A stretch of DNA of 64,000 nt, from NCBI GenBank assembly GCA_965223835.1, contig CBDCXQ010000001.1, positions 806,001 through 870,000 on the forward strand, in the 5' to 3' direction. The notes under the pieces were generated by a model that did no database searches, was not told the origin of the DNA, and was given only the letters and a program-made list of their open reading frames with translations. Of the stretch, positions 40,866 to 50,098 are shown piece after piece (position 1 is the stretch's first letter; the number at the start of each line of letters is the position of its first letter). The position numbers were made by a program, and so were the translations under genes. This stretch comes from CAVYXZ01 sp965223835. Lineage in GTDB: Bacteria > Chloroflexota > Anaerolineae > Aggregatilineales > Phototrophicaceae.

Positions 40866-43211
40866 ATGGAAATTAATCTCAACGATCCGAACTTTTTACC
40901 CTGGCTGATCCCGGTGGGGCCGTTGCTAGCGTTTCTGATAATCACGCTGATTACGAACCGCAGCCACATGGTCCCAGCGACAAGCCACGAATACGCCGGA
41001 CATCACCCCGACTATGACGGCATGGCGGTGCATGTGGCGAGTGATTTTGGCCGGGTTGCCAGCATCATCGTCGGCATGAGCGGCGTGGTGATGGCGCTCT
41101 TGATTGCCCTGAACATTGTCGGGCAGGCCTGGGGTGCTGGACACAGCTTCGGCGAGGAAGTCTTCGAGCAATCGGCGGTCTGGTTAGACACCGGGGCGAC
41201 GACCTTCAACATGGGGGCGCTGGTTGACCCGCTGACCACGATCATGTTATTCATGGTCCCCATTGCCGTCCTCGGCATCTTCATTTACTCCATCGGCTAC
41301 ATGGCGCATGACCCCCGTCAGGCGCGTTTTTTTGCCTTGATTTCTTTGTTCGCTGGAGCGATGCTCACGCTGGTGGTGGCGGATAACCTGTTACTGCTGT
41401 TCGTTGGCTGGGAGATCATGGGCTTGTGTTCATATCTGCTCATCGGCTTCTGGTTCGAGAAAGAATCTGCCTACAAAGCAGCGATCAAAGCCTTCACGAC
41501 CACCCGTATCGCCGATGTGATTATGTTGTTGGGCATCGCGTATCTATATTTCGCGACAGGTACGCTCAGTTTTCGCGAAATTCTGTATAACCCGGAAGTG
41601 TTGCAGCAGTTGGCGACGACACCGGCGATTATCTTCGGAGGTAGTGCCGCTGGATTAATCGGTATCTTCCTGATTATCGGCACCATCGGTAAATCGGCAC
41701 AGTTTCCGCTGCATGTCTGGTTGCCCGACGCGATGGAAGGTCCCACGCCGGTTAGCGCGATGATTCATGCTGCCGCGATGGTTTCGGCTGGTGTGTACGC
41801 GATTGTCCGCATGTACCCGCTGTATGCTGCCGGCGCTGACCCGCATCACGGCGTGTTCAACAGCCCATTGCTGTTGATGGCGGTCGTTGGGGCAGTGACG
41901 GCGATTTTCGCCGCGACGATTGCGGTGGCGCAAAATGATGTCAAGCGCGTCCTCGCCTATTCCACGATCTCGCAACTGGGCTTCATGATGGCAGCATTGG
42001 GCGTTGGTGCCTATATTGCTGCTGCCTTCCATCTGATTACCCACGCCTTCTTTAAAGCGCTGTTGTTCATGGCGTCAGGTTCGGTCATTCATGGAATGGA
42101 ACACGGTGAGCACCATGTTCACGAACATGCCCATCATGACGATCACGATGACCATGCTCACGGTGAAGAACATCACTTTGACCCACAGGATATGATGAAC
42201 ATGGGCGGCCTGCGGCATACGATGCCGGTCACGTTCTGGACGTTCCTGATTGGCGGCTTCTCGCTGGCGGGCTTCCCACTGATTACTGCCGGGTTCTGGT
42301 CGAAAGACGAAATCCTGGCTGAATCATTCTATGGTATGACTCAGGGTTTTGGCCCGCACGCCCTGGTCTTTATCCTGTTGGCACTGGCCGCCTTCCTGAC
42401 CGCATTCTACACGATGCGCCAACTTGGCCTGACTTTCTGGGGTGAGGCACGGACTGAAGAAGCCAAACACGCTAATCTGGGCCAGGGCACCGTGAGTGCC
42501 GCCATGACCATTCCGCTGATTATGCTGGCGTTCTTTGCGCTGACCGCCGGGTTTATCGGCGTGCCCGAAGATTTCCCATTGTTCGGTGCGATCTTCTCAA
42601 ACGAAGGTGTTGGTGGCAATCGGTTCCATCATTTTGTAATGGAAACGTTGCCCAACAATGAAGCGACCGCAGCCTTCGCCAGCGTACCTGAGCTACATGT
42701 CAAAGCCCCACCGTTTAATGCGCTGCCCGTCGCAACGTCGTTTCTGGTTGCGCTGGGCGGATTGTGGGTGGGTTATCTGATGTATTGGCGTAAGCCCCTT
42801 AAGGCTGGTGAACCCGATCCGCTGGTGAATATCCTGGGCGAAAATGTCCATACGACGCTTAAAAATAAATACTATCTCGACGAACTGTACCAGACGATTT
42901 TCATTCAACCGTCACAGTGGTTCTCCCGCGTGGTTGTCAGCGAGTTTATTGACAACGGCCTCATTGATGGTTTTCTGCACCTGATCGGCCATGTCTTTAC
43001 CTGGATTGGCGATCTGCTCAAAGTCCTCAATAAGTGGCTTATTGACGGCGTCGGCGATGGTATTCCCGAAGGCATCGGCCTGTTTGGGCGTTGGTTCCGC
43101 CGGGTACAAACCGGGCGGGCGCAACAATATCTGCTCTTTGTTGCGATTGCGGCCTTGTTGATCGGCATTATCTTCGCCGTTTCAACGGGCATACTTCAGG
43201 CTGCCGGGTAG
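40866..43211 (+). CDS. nuoL: NADH-quinone oxidoreductase subunit L with His-rich loop and long lateral helix region
   Basis: Distal antiporter-like proton-pumping subunit. 781 residues, longer than the usual 600-700. Core motifs: FVGWEIMGLCSYLLIGFW (pumping Glu), FPLHVWLPDAMEGPTPVSAMIHAAAMVSAGVY, the central Lys helix, and FAATIAVAQNDVKRVLAYSTISQLGFM. Two additions stand out. A His/Asp-rich loop (about residues 411-438, several HxH and HHDDHDDH groups) lies before DMMNMGGLR. The C-terminal stretch between YYLDELY and RRVQTG is about 81 residues, roughly 28 more than I recall as typical, with a repeated LIDG motif in the lateral-helix region. Both are discussed under findings. Confidence 0.95.
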   Translation: MEINLNDPNFLPWLIPVGPLLAFLIITLITNRSHMVPATSHEYAGHHPDYDGMAVHVASDFGRVASIIVGMSGVVMALLIALNIVGQAWGAGHSFGEEVFEQSAVWLDTGATTFNMGALVDPLTTIMLFMVPIAVLGIFIYSIGYMAHDPRQARFFALISLFAGAMLTLVVADNLLLLFVGWEIMGLCSYLLIGFWFEKESAYKAAIKAFTTTRIADVIMLLGIAYLYFATGTLSFREILYNPEVLQQLATTPAIIFGGSAAGLIGIFLIIGTIGKSAQFPLHVWLPDAMEGPTPVSAMIHAAAMVSAGVYAIVRMYPLYAAGADPHHGVFNSPLLLMAVVGAVTAIFAATIAVAQNDVKRVLAYSTISQLGFMMAALGVGAYIAAAFHLITHAFFKALLFMASGSVIHGMEHGEHHVHEHAHHDDHDDHAHGEEHHFDPQDMMNMGGLRHTMPVTFWTFLIGGFSLAGFPLITAGFWSKDEILAESFYGMTQGFGPHALVFILLALAAFLTAFYTMRQLGLTFWGEARTEEAKHANLGQGTVSAAMTIPLIMLAFFALTAGFIGVPEDFPLFGAIFSNEGVGGNRFHHFVMETLPNNEATAAFASVPELHVKAPPFNALPVATSFLVALGGLWVGYLMYWRKPLKAGEPDPLVNILGENVHTTLKNKYYLDELYQTIFIQPSQWFSRVVVSEFIDNGLIDGFLHLIGHVFTWIGDLLKVLNKWLIDGVGDGIPEGIGLFGRWFRRVQTGRAQQYLLFVAIAALLIGIIFAVSTGILQAAG

Positions 43212-43220
43212 GAGACAACC

Positions 43221-44849
43221 ATGAATTTTGCTGGCATTCAAATCGATCAACTCTCATTGCTGGTGGCAGCACCAGCTGTCGCGGCACTGATCTTACTGCT
43301 TCTCCCCGGCGAGAATCGGCGGATTGTGCGCTGGGTTGCGCTTGGTCTGGCGGTGGTACTGGCCTATTTCGCCGTTGCCGTGTTTCTCAACTATCAGGGC
43401 AATCCGACGCCTGCGGACGGTATGGCCTATGCAATGGAGGTCAAAATCCCCTGGTTTGAACTGATGGGGGCATCATGGCATGTAGGTATCGACGGGGTGA
43501 GTGCGACGCTCATTCTGTTAACCGGCATCCTCACCCCGCTGGCGGTCCTCATTAGCTGGGAGATCGAAGACCGGGTGAATATGCATCTGGCACTCATCCT
43601 GTTTTTCCAGACGGGTTTGATGGGTGTGTTTGTGACGCTGGACCTGATGACGTTTTTCCTGTTCTGGGAACTCAGCCTGGTTCCGATGTACTTCCTGATA
43701 AATCAATGGGGTGGCCCCAACCGGCATTACGCCTCGACCAAGTTTATGATTTACTCGCTGGGTGGTTCGCTGGGCTTTTTGCTGGCGTCCCAGTTGATCG
43801 GCTGGGCGGTTTCGGCCTCGCTGGGGCATCCGTCCTTCGACATCGTTGTCTTGAGTGAAGCGTGGCCGACATTGGCGAACACGGTGGGTGAAACCTTCCT
43901 CGGTATCCCGCTAGAGACCGTCAAAGGTTTGGCGTTTATTGGTTTCTTCATCGCCTTTGCGATCAAGGTGCCGGTCTGGCCGTTCCATACCTGGCTGCCG
44001 GACGCGCATGGTGAAGCGCCGACTGCTGGGTCCATGCTGCTGGCGGGTGTCATGCTGAAGCTGGGGGCATATGGTTTCCTGCGACTGGTGATCCCATTGT
44101 TCCCGGATGTGTGGGTGGCACCGATCAATATCCTGAACGCTTTTGAAACCAACACGGCGACATTGTTCGCGGTGCTGGCGATGCTGGGCGTTGTTTTGGG
44201 TGCGTTCGCGGCGTTCGGTCAAACCGACATCAAGCGGTTGGTCGCCTACAGTTCGGTCAATCACATGGGCTTTGTGGTCATGGGGTTGGCGGTGACGGCA
44301 CTGGCCTATGGACAACAGTTCGTCGAGGGTGGCACCGAAATCATGCAGGATGCGATCCTGGCGACCAATGGTGCGGTCTTGCAAATGTTCAATCATGGCC
44401 TCAGCTCGGCTGGGATGTTTTTGCTCGCCGGGGCGATTTATCACAAGACCCATACCCGCGATATGACACAGTATGGCGGCTTCTGGGTAAAAGCGCCCAT
44501 CTATGGTGGCATCTTCATTTTCACCAGTATGGCGAGCCTCGGCCTGCCGGGTCTCAACGGATTTGTGAGTGAGTTCCTGGTTGTTCGCGGGACGTGGCCG
44601 GTGTTTACCGGGCTGACGATCCTGGCAATGATCGGGCTGCTGTTTACCGGATCTTATATTCTGAAAGGCATTCGCGGCGTTCTGCACGGCCCCTTCAACA
44701 TGAAGTGGCGCGACTACAACCTGGAGATCGAAGTCCGGGAATTGGTCGCCATTGCACCGCTGATGGTGCTCATGTTGATTACCGGGGTGGTGCCGAACTG
44801 GATCTTACCGATCATCAATGACTCGGTGACGCGGATTCTTGGGGGATAG
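43221..44849 (+). CDS. nuoM: NADH-quinone oxidoreductase subunit M (first copy)
   Basis: Antiporter-like pumping subunit. 542 residues, about 14 helices. The helix-5 Glu is in FFLFWELSLVPMYFLI, followed by the Lys helices and PFHTWLPDAHGEAPTAGSMLLAG with VMLKLGAYGFLRL. FGQTDIKRLVAYSSVNHMGFV and the broken-helix region near LSSAGMFLLAGAIY are complete. It starts ten bases after nuoL and ends four bases before a second NuoM-type gene. Confidence 0.95.
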   Translation: MNFAGIQIDQLSLLVAAPAVAALILLLLPGENRRIVRWVALGLAVVLAYFAVAVFLNYQGNPTPADGMAYAMEVKIPWFELMGASWHVGIDGVSATLILLTGILTPLAVLISWEIEDRVNMHLALILFFQTGLMGVFVTLDLMTFFLFWELSLVPMYFLINQWGGPNRHYASTKFMIYSLGGSLGFLLASQLIGWAVSASLGHPSFDIVVLSEAWPTLANTVGETFLGIPLETVKGLAFIGFFIAFAIKVPVWPFHTWLPDAHGEAPTAGSMLLAGVMLKLGAYGFLRLVIPLFPDVWVAPINILNAFETNTATLFAVLAMLGVVLGAFAAFGQTDIKRLVAYSSVNHMGFVVMGLAVTALAYGQQFVEGGTEIMQDAILATNGAVLQMFNHGLSSAGMFLLAGAIYHKTHTRDMTQYGGFWVKAPIYGGIFIFTSMASLGLPGLNGFVSEFLVVRGTWPVFTGLTILAMIGLLFTGSYILKGIRGVLHGPFNMKWRDYNLEIEVRELVAIAPLMVLMLITGVVPNWILPIINDSVTRILGG

Positions 44850-44852
44850 TGA

Positions 44853-46568
44853 ATGGATAACTTTGTTTTCCCTGTACTAAGCGCCATCGTCTTCGTCCCA
44901 ATTGTCGCGGCGGTCATCATTCTGTTCATGAATGGTGAACAGCGCGATCTCATCCGGGGTGTGGCGATCACCGCAGCGGCCAGCGTGCTGTTGTTGTCCG
45001 GCGTTGTGTACTTTTCCTACAATGCGCAGGTCAGCGCGGTGGTCGAAACCCAGGACGCGATTCTGGCATCGGACGAACTGTCGCCGGGCACACGCATGTT
45101 TAAAGAGGGACTGGTTTCGGAAGAACCGATCGTCTGGATTGAGCAACTCGGCATCAGTTATCACGTGGGCGTTGATGGCCTCAGCGCACCGATGGTGCTG
45201 CTCACCGGCATGGTTGCGGTGGCCGGGGTGTTGATTTCCTGGAACATTCAAGACCGCACCCGTGAATTTATGGCCTTCTTCCTGTTACTGGTAGCCGGTG
45301 TTTACGGTGTGTTCGTGGCGATTGACATGTTCACGCTGTTCTTCTTCTATGAACTGGCGATCTTCCCCATGTACCTGTTGATTGCGACGTGGGGGTGGGT
45401 CGAGCTACGCCAGTACGCTGCGATGAAGCTGACGTTGTATATTCTGGTCGGCTCGGTGGTGGCGCTGGTTGGCGTGATTGCGATGGTGATCGTCGCCGAT
45501 CAATTCTTCCAGGGACCAGGCGCAGCGGTGTTCCAGGCAGCGATAGAATCCGGCATCATCCCCGAAGGGTCGGGTACTTTCAGCTTCAATATGATTAACC
45601 TGACATTGGCAGCGGAAAACGGTGCGTTTGATATTGCTGGTTACGCCGGTATTCAGACGCTGACCTTTGCCAAGTTATGGTTCCCCTTCATCTTCATCGG
45701 CTTTGCGGTGCTGGCGGGTGTGTTCCCCTTCCACAACTGGAGTCCTGATGGTCACGTGGCAGCACCCACCGCCGTCTCGATGATCCACGCGGGTGTGCTC
45801 ATGAAGCTGGGTGCATATGCGGCGTTGCGGGCGGGAGTGCAGTTGTTGCCTGAAGGGGCGGAGGTGCATCTCCCCTGGATTGTCTTCCTGACGCTGGTGA
45901 ATGTCGTGTATGGGGCGTTTATCGCCTTCCGCCAGCGTGACTTTAAATATGTCATCGGCTTTTCATCGGTAAGCCATATGGGGCTGGTGAGCATGGGCTT
46001 TGCCACCATGAACAGCATCGGTATGACCGGTGCCGGGTTACAGATGTTCAGTCACGGCGCGATGACCGCATTATTCTTCGGTTGCGTCGGTATGGTTTAT
46101 GACCGCGCCCATACGCGTGATATTCCAAGTCTAGGCGGGTTTATCAAGAAAATGCCCTGGGTGGGACTGGCGTTTATTATCGGCGGCTTGACCAGCATGG
46201 GGATGCCCGGCCTCAGTGGCTTTATCGCTGAGTACCCGATCTTCACCGGGATGTGGGCGGCTTCTGACCAGATTACGTTGCAAGCCGGTGGCTTGACGTT
46301 GAGCAATTACTACTCGGTTATCGTGGTAATCGCGGCACTGGGCATCATCATCACAGCGGCTTATGTGTTACGGGTGACGGGGCAGGTGTTCTTTGGTGAA
46401 TTTAATGCGGAGCTATACCCGGAAGTCGGCGATATTGCGATCACGGACCGCATTATCTTGATCTTGTTGGGTGCGCCACTGCTGATTATCGGTATTCTGC
46501 CAGGGTTGATGGCTCCACAGATTGAGTCGGCAGTTCGACCTATTTTGACACTCTTAGGGGGGGCGTAA
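44853..46568 (+). CDS. nuoM: NADH-quinone oxidoreductase subunit M (second copy)
   Basis: 571 residues; a diverged NuoM paralogue, not a recent duplicate. Pumping residues are kept: FFFYELAIFPMYLLI (Glu), PFHNWSPDGHVAAPTAVSMIHAG and VLMKLGAYAALRA (Lys), FRQRDFKYVIGFSSVSHMG. Asn-Trp-Ser replaces Thr-Trp-Leu in the HTWLPDAH motif, and Val replaces Gly in APTAGS. Two extra loops are present: about 30 residues after the second helix (TQDAILASDELSPGTRMFKE) and one of similar size after helix 6 (IIPEGSGTFSFNMINLTLA). It sits between nuoM and nuoN with gaps of two to four bases, so it is made with them. Confidence 0.93.
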   Translation: MDNFVFPVLSAIVFVPIVAAVIILFMNGEQRDLIRGVAITAAASVLLLSGVVYFSYNAQVSAVVETQDAILASDELSPGTRMFKEGLVSEEPIVWIEQLGISYHVGVDGLSAPMVLLTGMVAVAGVLISWNIQDRTREFMAFFLLLVAGVYGVFVAIDMFTLFFFYELAIFPMYLLIATWGWVELRQYAAMKLTLYILVGSVVALVGVIAMVIVADQFFQGPGAAVFQAAIESGIIPEGSGTFSFNMINLTLAAENGAFDIAGYAGIQTLTFAKLWFPFIFIGFAVLAGVFPFHNWSPDGHVAAPTAVSMIHAGVLMKLGAYAALRAGVQLLPEGAEVHLPWIVFLTLVNVVYGAFIAFRQRDFKYVIGFSSVSHMGLVSMGFATMNSIGMTGAGLQMFSHGAMTALFFGCVGMVYDRAHTRDIPSLGGFIKKMPWVGLAFIIGGLTSMGMPGLSGFIAEYPIFTGMWAASDQITLQAGGLTLSNYYSVIVVIAALGIIITAAYVLRVTGQVFFGEFNAELYPEVGDIAITDRIILILLGAPLLIIGILPGLMAPQIESAVRPILTLLGGA

Positions 46569-46570
46569 CG

Positions 46571-48091
46571 TTGACTGAGTTCGATTTCCTCGCAAGCCTG
46601 CCAGCGATTATGCCCGAATTAGGGCTAACGGTGTTGGCGATTATCGTCCTGTTTATGGATGCTTACCTGCCCGAAAGTCAGCGGCGAAACATTGCCTACG
46701 TGACGGCAGCCGGGTTGGCATTGCTGGCATTTACGCCTTTGATCTGGGCACCACCGCTGCCCGATGCTGCTGCGACCAATTACCTCTACTGGGGCGGTAT
46801 GGTGCGGCACGATTCGCTATCGCAAATTTTTAAAGTCATGGTCATGCTGGCCGGGGCGCTCTCGGCGCTCATGGCGGTTGATATGAAGGGGCTGGGGCGC
46901 CGCGGTGAATATTACCTGATTATCATCGTATCCACGCTCGGTGCGGTGCTGGTTAGCGGTGCCGCTGACCTGATTATGGTCTTCCTGGGTCTGGAAACGC
47001 TGTCGATCCCGCTCTATATTCTGGCGGCCTTCAAACGCGATGATTCGCGCTCTGCCGAAAGCGGCATGAAATACTTCCTGTTTGGCTCGTTTGCATCAGC
47101 CATTATGTTGTTCGGCTTCAGCATCTTGTATGGCTTCACCGGTCAAACCAATCTGTATGCGATCGCAGCGCAATTAGGCGTCGCTTTGAGCACAGCGCCC
47201 ATTCCGGTGTTAACGGCGATGGTGCTGGTCGTGGTCGGCTTTGGCTTCAAAATTGGCGCGGTTCCGTTTCATTTCTGGACGCCCGATATGTATGAAGGTG
47301 CGCCCACGCCGGTGGTAGCTTTCGTAAGTGTTGCCAGTAAAGCGGCAAGTTTTGCCCTGTTAGTGCGCTTTCTGATCGCGGTCTTCCCGGAAACGCTGAT
47401 GATTGGCGGTCTGGCAATGCAAGATTTCTGGGTGCAGTTGATCGCGGTTATGGCAACCGTATCCATGATTTTGGGCAATGTTCTGGCCCTTTCACAGCGC
47501 AATATCAAACGACTGCTGGCCTATTCGTCGATTGCGCAGGCCGGTTATACGCTCATTGGTGTGGCAGCGCTGCAAGCGACCTCGCCGGATGGTCAGGCGC
47601 AGGCCGTCGCGTCCATTAGCTTCTATATGTTCATGTATGTGTTTACCAACATCCTGGCGTTTGCGGTTGTCGTGGCGTTTAGCGAGGCAACTGGCAGCGA
47701 GACGATTGCAGATATGGCGGGACTCAATCGCCGTAGCCCCTGGCTGGCGTTGGTGATGACGATTGCCCTGTTGTCGCTGGCGGGTATCCCACCGGCGGCT
47801 GGTTTCTTCGGCAAGTTTTTCCTATTTAATGCCGCAGTTCAGGCGAACTTGACCTGGCTGGCGCTGGTTGGTGTGATCAACGCGATTGTGGCGTTATACT
47901 ACTACCTCGTTGTGATTAAAGTGATGTATGTTGATCGCAGCGAAGACGAAGATAAACCCGTGCCGGTTTCTGCCGCCTATAGCTGGGTACTGGCGGTGCC
48001 AACGGTGCTGGTGCTGATTTTGGGAACCTTTGGCGCCCAACCATTGTTTGAATGGGCCATTGCCGGGGCAAGTACGTTATTTGCCACCTAA
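46571..48091 (+). CDS. nuoN: NADH-quinone oxidoreductase subunit N
   Basis: Proximal antiporter-like subunit. 506 residues, about 14 helices. The start is TTG, two bases after the previous stop, with a GGGGGGG tract upstream; no better start exists near it. Motifs: VFLGLETLSIPLYILAAF (Glu), FHFWTPDMYEGAPTPVVAFVS followed by ASKAASFALLVR (Lys), and LSQRNIKRLLAYSSIAQAGYTLIG. It is the last nuo gene; the atp genes begin 50 bases on. Confidence 0.95.
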   Translation: MTEFDFLASLPAIMPELGLTVLAIIVLFMDAYLPESQRRNIAYVTAAGLALLAFTPLIWAPPLPDAAATNYLYWGGMVRHDSLSQIFKVMVMLAGALSALMAVDMKGLGRRGEYYLIIIVSTLGAVLVSGAADLIMVFLGLETLSIPLYILAAFKRDDSRSAESGMKYFLFGSFASAIMLFGFSILYGFTGQTNLYAIAAQLGVALSTAPIPVLTAMVLVVVGFGFKIGAVPFHFWTPDMYEGAPTPVVAFVSVASKAASFALLVRFLIAVFPETLMIGGLAMQDFWVQLIAVMATVSMILGNVLALSQRNIKRLLAYSSIAQAGYTLIGVAALQATSPDGQAQAVASISFYMFMYVFTNILAFAVVVAFSEATGSETIADMAGLNRRSPWLALVMTIALLSLAGIPPAAGFFGKFFLFNAAVQANLTWLALVGVINAIVALYYYLVVIKVMYVDRSEDEDKPVPVSAAYSWVLAVPTVLVLILGTFGAQPLFEWAIAGASTLFAT

Positions 48092-48095
48092 AGTG

Positions 48096-48124
48096 TGGCA
48101 ATGCGGATTCGTTTGTGATAGAAT
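48096..48124 (+). promoter_or_regulatory. Candidate extended -10 promoter for the Fo genes
   Basis: TGATAGAAT (48116-48124) forms an extended -10 element, with a weak -35 (TGGCAA, 48096-48101) 17 bases upstream. It would start transcripts about 10 bases before the AGGGTGG ribosome site of the atpI-like gene, giving the Fo genes their own expression besides read-through from nuo. Confidence 0.35.
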
Positions 48125-48141
48125 TCTCATGAGGGTGGATA

Positions 48142-48420
48142 ATGGCTGACAGGCCACCCTCACGCATCAAAAACCTGTCGTTAGCGGTGATCGCGGCACA
48201 GGCAGGTTGCGCGACACTTTTGATTATTTTCCCGGCACTTTTTTTTGGTCTCTGGCTTGATATTCAGGCGGGCCAACGTGGACCATTTACAATAGGGTTG
48301 CTTATTCTCAGTGTGCCACTGAGTTTATATATCATGGTACGAATTGCGCTGGGGGCGGTGAAACGGATGAATTTCCAGGCCCCCAACCCGCAGGTACCAT
48401 CTGAATCGGAGGAGGTTTAA
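48142..48420 (+). CDS. AtpI/AtpZ-like ATP synthase assembly protein
   Basis: 92 residues with two membrane helices (about 15-42 and 50-72), a basic start (RPPSRIKNL) and a charged end (PSESEEV). The pattern AGCATLLIIFPALFFGLWLD, followed by a second helix, resembles AtpI/AtpZ proteins that help assemble the c-ring and carry Mg2+. Its place directly before atpB matches that role. The sequence is short and weakly conserved, so position is the main evidence. Confidence 0.7.
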   Translation: MADRPPSRIKNLSLAVIAAQAGCATLLIIFPALFFGLWLDIQAGQRGPFTIGLLILSVPLSLYIMVRIALGAVKRMNFQAPNPQVPSESEEV

Positions 48421-48463
48421 TCCTGGTGACCAGATTCAAGGTTCTGCAAAGAAAGGAGGCCAC

Positions 48464-50056
48464 ATGAACACACGCCAACGTGGGCTAGTGATATTTGCCG
48501 TAATGTTGGTCGCCGGTATCATCGGCTGTGTTTTGCTGCCGTTTGTTGTCATGCCAGGTGCGGGTGTCGCGGTGGCGCTGCCCATCATTGAAGTGCCGGG
48601 TGAGGTATTGATCCCTGATTTTCTGGCTGGTGTAGACTTAACCAACACGATGATTGGTACATTGGTTGCGGATATTGCGCTGGCAATTTTCGCATTTGCA
48701 GCATGGCGTGCATCTAAAGGTTGGACCCAGGAAGTGCCAGGGCGTTTTCAATCCTGGGTAGAGTGGTTCATCGGCGACATTTTTCATGCCTTTATGAAAG
48801 GTGTGGGTGGCACCAGGCTGCATAGCGCCCCGCTGTTATGGCCGCTGGTTGCGACCATTTTTATTTTCCTCCTGGCTGGTAACTGGCTCAAATTGCTGCC
48901 CGGCGTAGAAACCGTCGGCAAAATGCACTGTGCCCATGTCGGCCAGAGTGGCTATCCGATCCGTCAGGGAATCACTGATGGCTCGTATACGCTGTTTGTC
49001 GATGCACCGCTTGATTCGGGTGTCCGACAAACTGAGGAAACCCTACATCCGTGTGAGGAATTCTTCAAGTACCAGGAATTCAGCCGTTTCCCTGCTGAGT
49101 CGGCTGAAGACATCGAACCTCAGGTTGAGGAAGCACGTTTGGCGCTGGAAGCAGCCGAGGCTGAGTTCACCGAGTTGGTGGCGGCATCGGCTGAGGCTGA
49201 GTCGTTGAGCGAAGACGAAATCGCTGAACTCGAACATGCCAACGAAGCAAAAGAACTGGCAGAACGTAACCTGCATCGTCAGGAAATCCGCCACGAAAGT
49301 GCGGTGGCGATTGACGAGATCGAACATGAGATTGATGATCTTGAAGACGAAATCGCGGTATTGTCCGCGTCTCTAGCTGAGTCTGGTGAGCATGGTGAAG
49401 AAGATCATGCGGAAACCCCGGCGTTCCTGGGCGAGTCTGGCCCGACGGCTGAAGAGATTGAAGAAGAGATTCATCATCTCGAAGATGAAGTTGCCGCGGC
49501 GGAAGAACGCTTGAACTTCGCCCACACGCAGCTCGAGTATCCTACCGCTACCAAGACCTTCACCCCAGAGCAACTTGAATCCGGCGCTTTACCGTTCGTT
49601 TTCCATATCACGCCGTTTGTGCGTGGTCTGGCGACCGACTTGAGTCTGGCGTTCTTCCTGGCGATTCTGGCGATTGTCGCAGTCCAGATTTATGGGGTCA
49701 TGGCGCTGGGTCCGGCATATTTCGAGAAGTTCATCAACATCTCAGCACTGGGTAATCTGGGTAAGAAACCCATGGGGGTGATTGACTTCATCGTAGGTCT
49801 CATCGAAATCATTTCGGAGATCGGTAAAGTTGTCAGTCTGGCTTTCCGGCTTTTCGGTAACTTGTTTGCCGGCGGTGTCGCGCTCATCGCGCTCACATTC
49901 CTGGTGGCGTTGTTTGTGCCGATGGTCATGATCGGTTTGGAAATCATTATCGGTACGGTTCAGGCATTGGTGTTTGCCGTTCTCACGTTGGTGTTCGCGG
50001 TCCAGGCGATGGAAGCACACCACGATGATGAAGAACATGCTGAAGAGCATCATTAA
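48464..50056 (+). CDS. atpB: ATP synthase Fo subunit a with large extracytoplasmic coiled-coil insertion
   Basis: Forms the proton half-channels against the c-ring. 530 residues, about twice the usual 240-290. AAGGAGG lies before the ATG. The normal parts are present: an early helix (about 5-28), WVEWFIGDIFHAF, FIFLLAGNWLKLLPG, then FVRGLATDLSLAFFLAILAI, and the essential Arg in SLAFRLFGNLFAGG. Between LLPG and the next helix (about residues 150-375) lies an insertion with two Cys (MHCAHVG, HPCEEFF) and two long Glu/Ala/Leu-rich coiled-coil stretches. By standard topology that loop faces outward. The C-terminus is His/Glu-rich. Confidence 0.93.
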   Translation: MNTRQRGLVIFAVMLVAGIIGCVLLPFVVMPGAGVAVALPIIEVPGEVLIPDFLAGVDLTNTMIGTLVADIALAIFAFAAWRASKGWTQEVPGRFQSWVEWFIGDIFHAFMKGVGGTRLHSAPLLWPLVATIFIFLLAGNWLKLLPGVETVGKMHCAHVGQSGYPIRQGITDGSYTLFVDAPLDSGVRQTEETLHPCEEFFKYQEFSRFPAESAEDIEPQVEEARLALEAAEAEFTELVAASAEAESLSEDEIAELEHANEAKELAERNLHRQEIRHESAVAIDEIEHEIDDLEDEIAVLSASLAESGEHGEEDHAETPAFLGESGPTAEEIEEEIHHLEDEVAAAEERLNFAHTQLEYPTATKTFTPEQLESGALPFVFHITPFVRGLATDLSLAFFLAILAIVAVQIYGVMALGPAYFEKFINISALGNLGKKPMGVIDFIVGLIEIISEIGKVVSLAFRLFGNLFAGGVALIALTFLVALFVPMVMIGLEIIIGTVQALVFAVLTLVFAVQAMEAHHDDEEHAEEHH

Positions 50057-50098
50057 TCTTGTAGCTATGCTATACACGAAAAAAGGGAGAACCATCAC

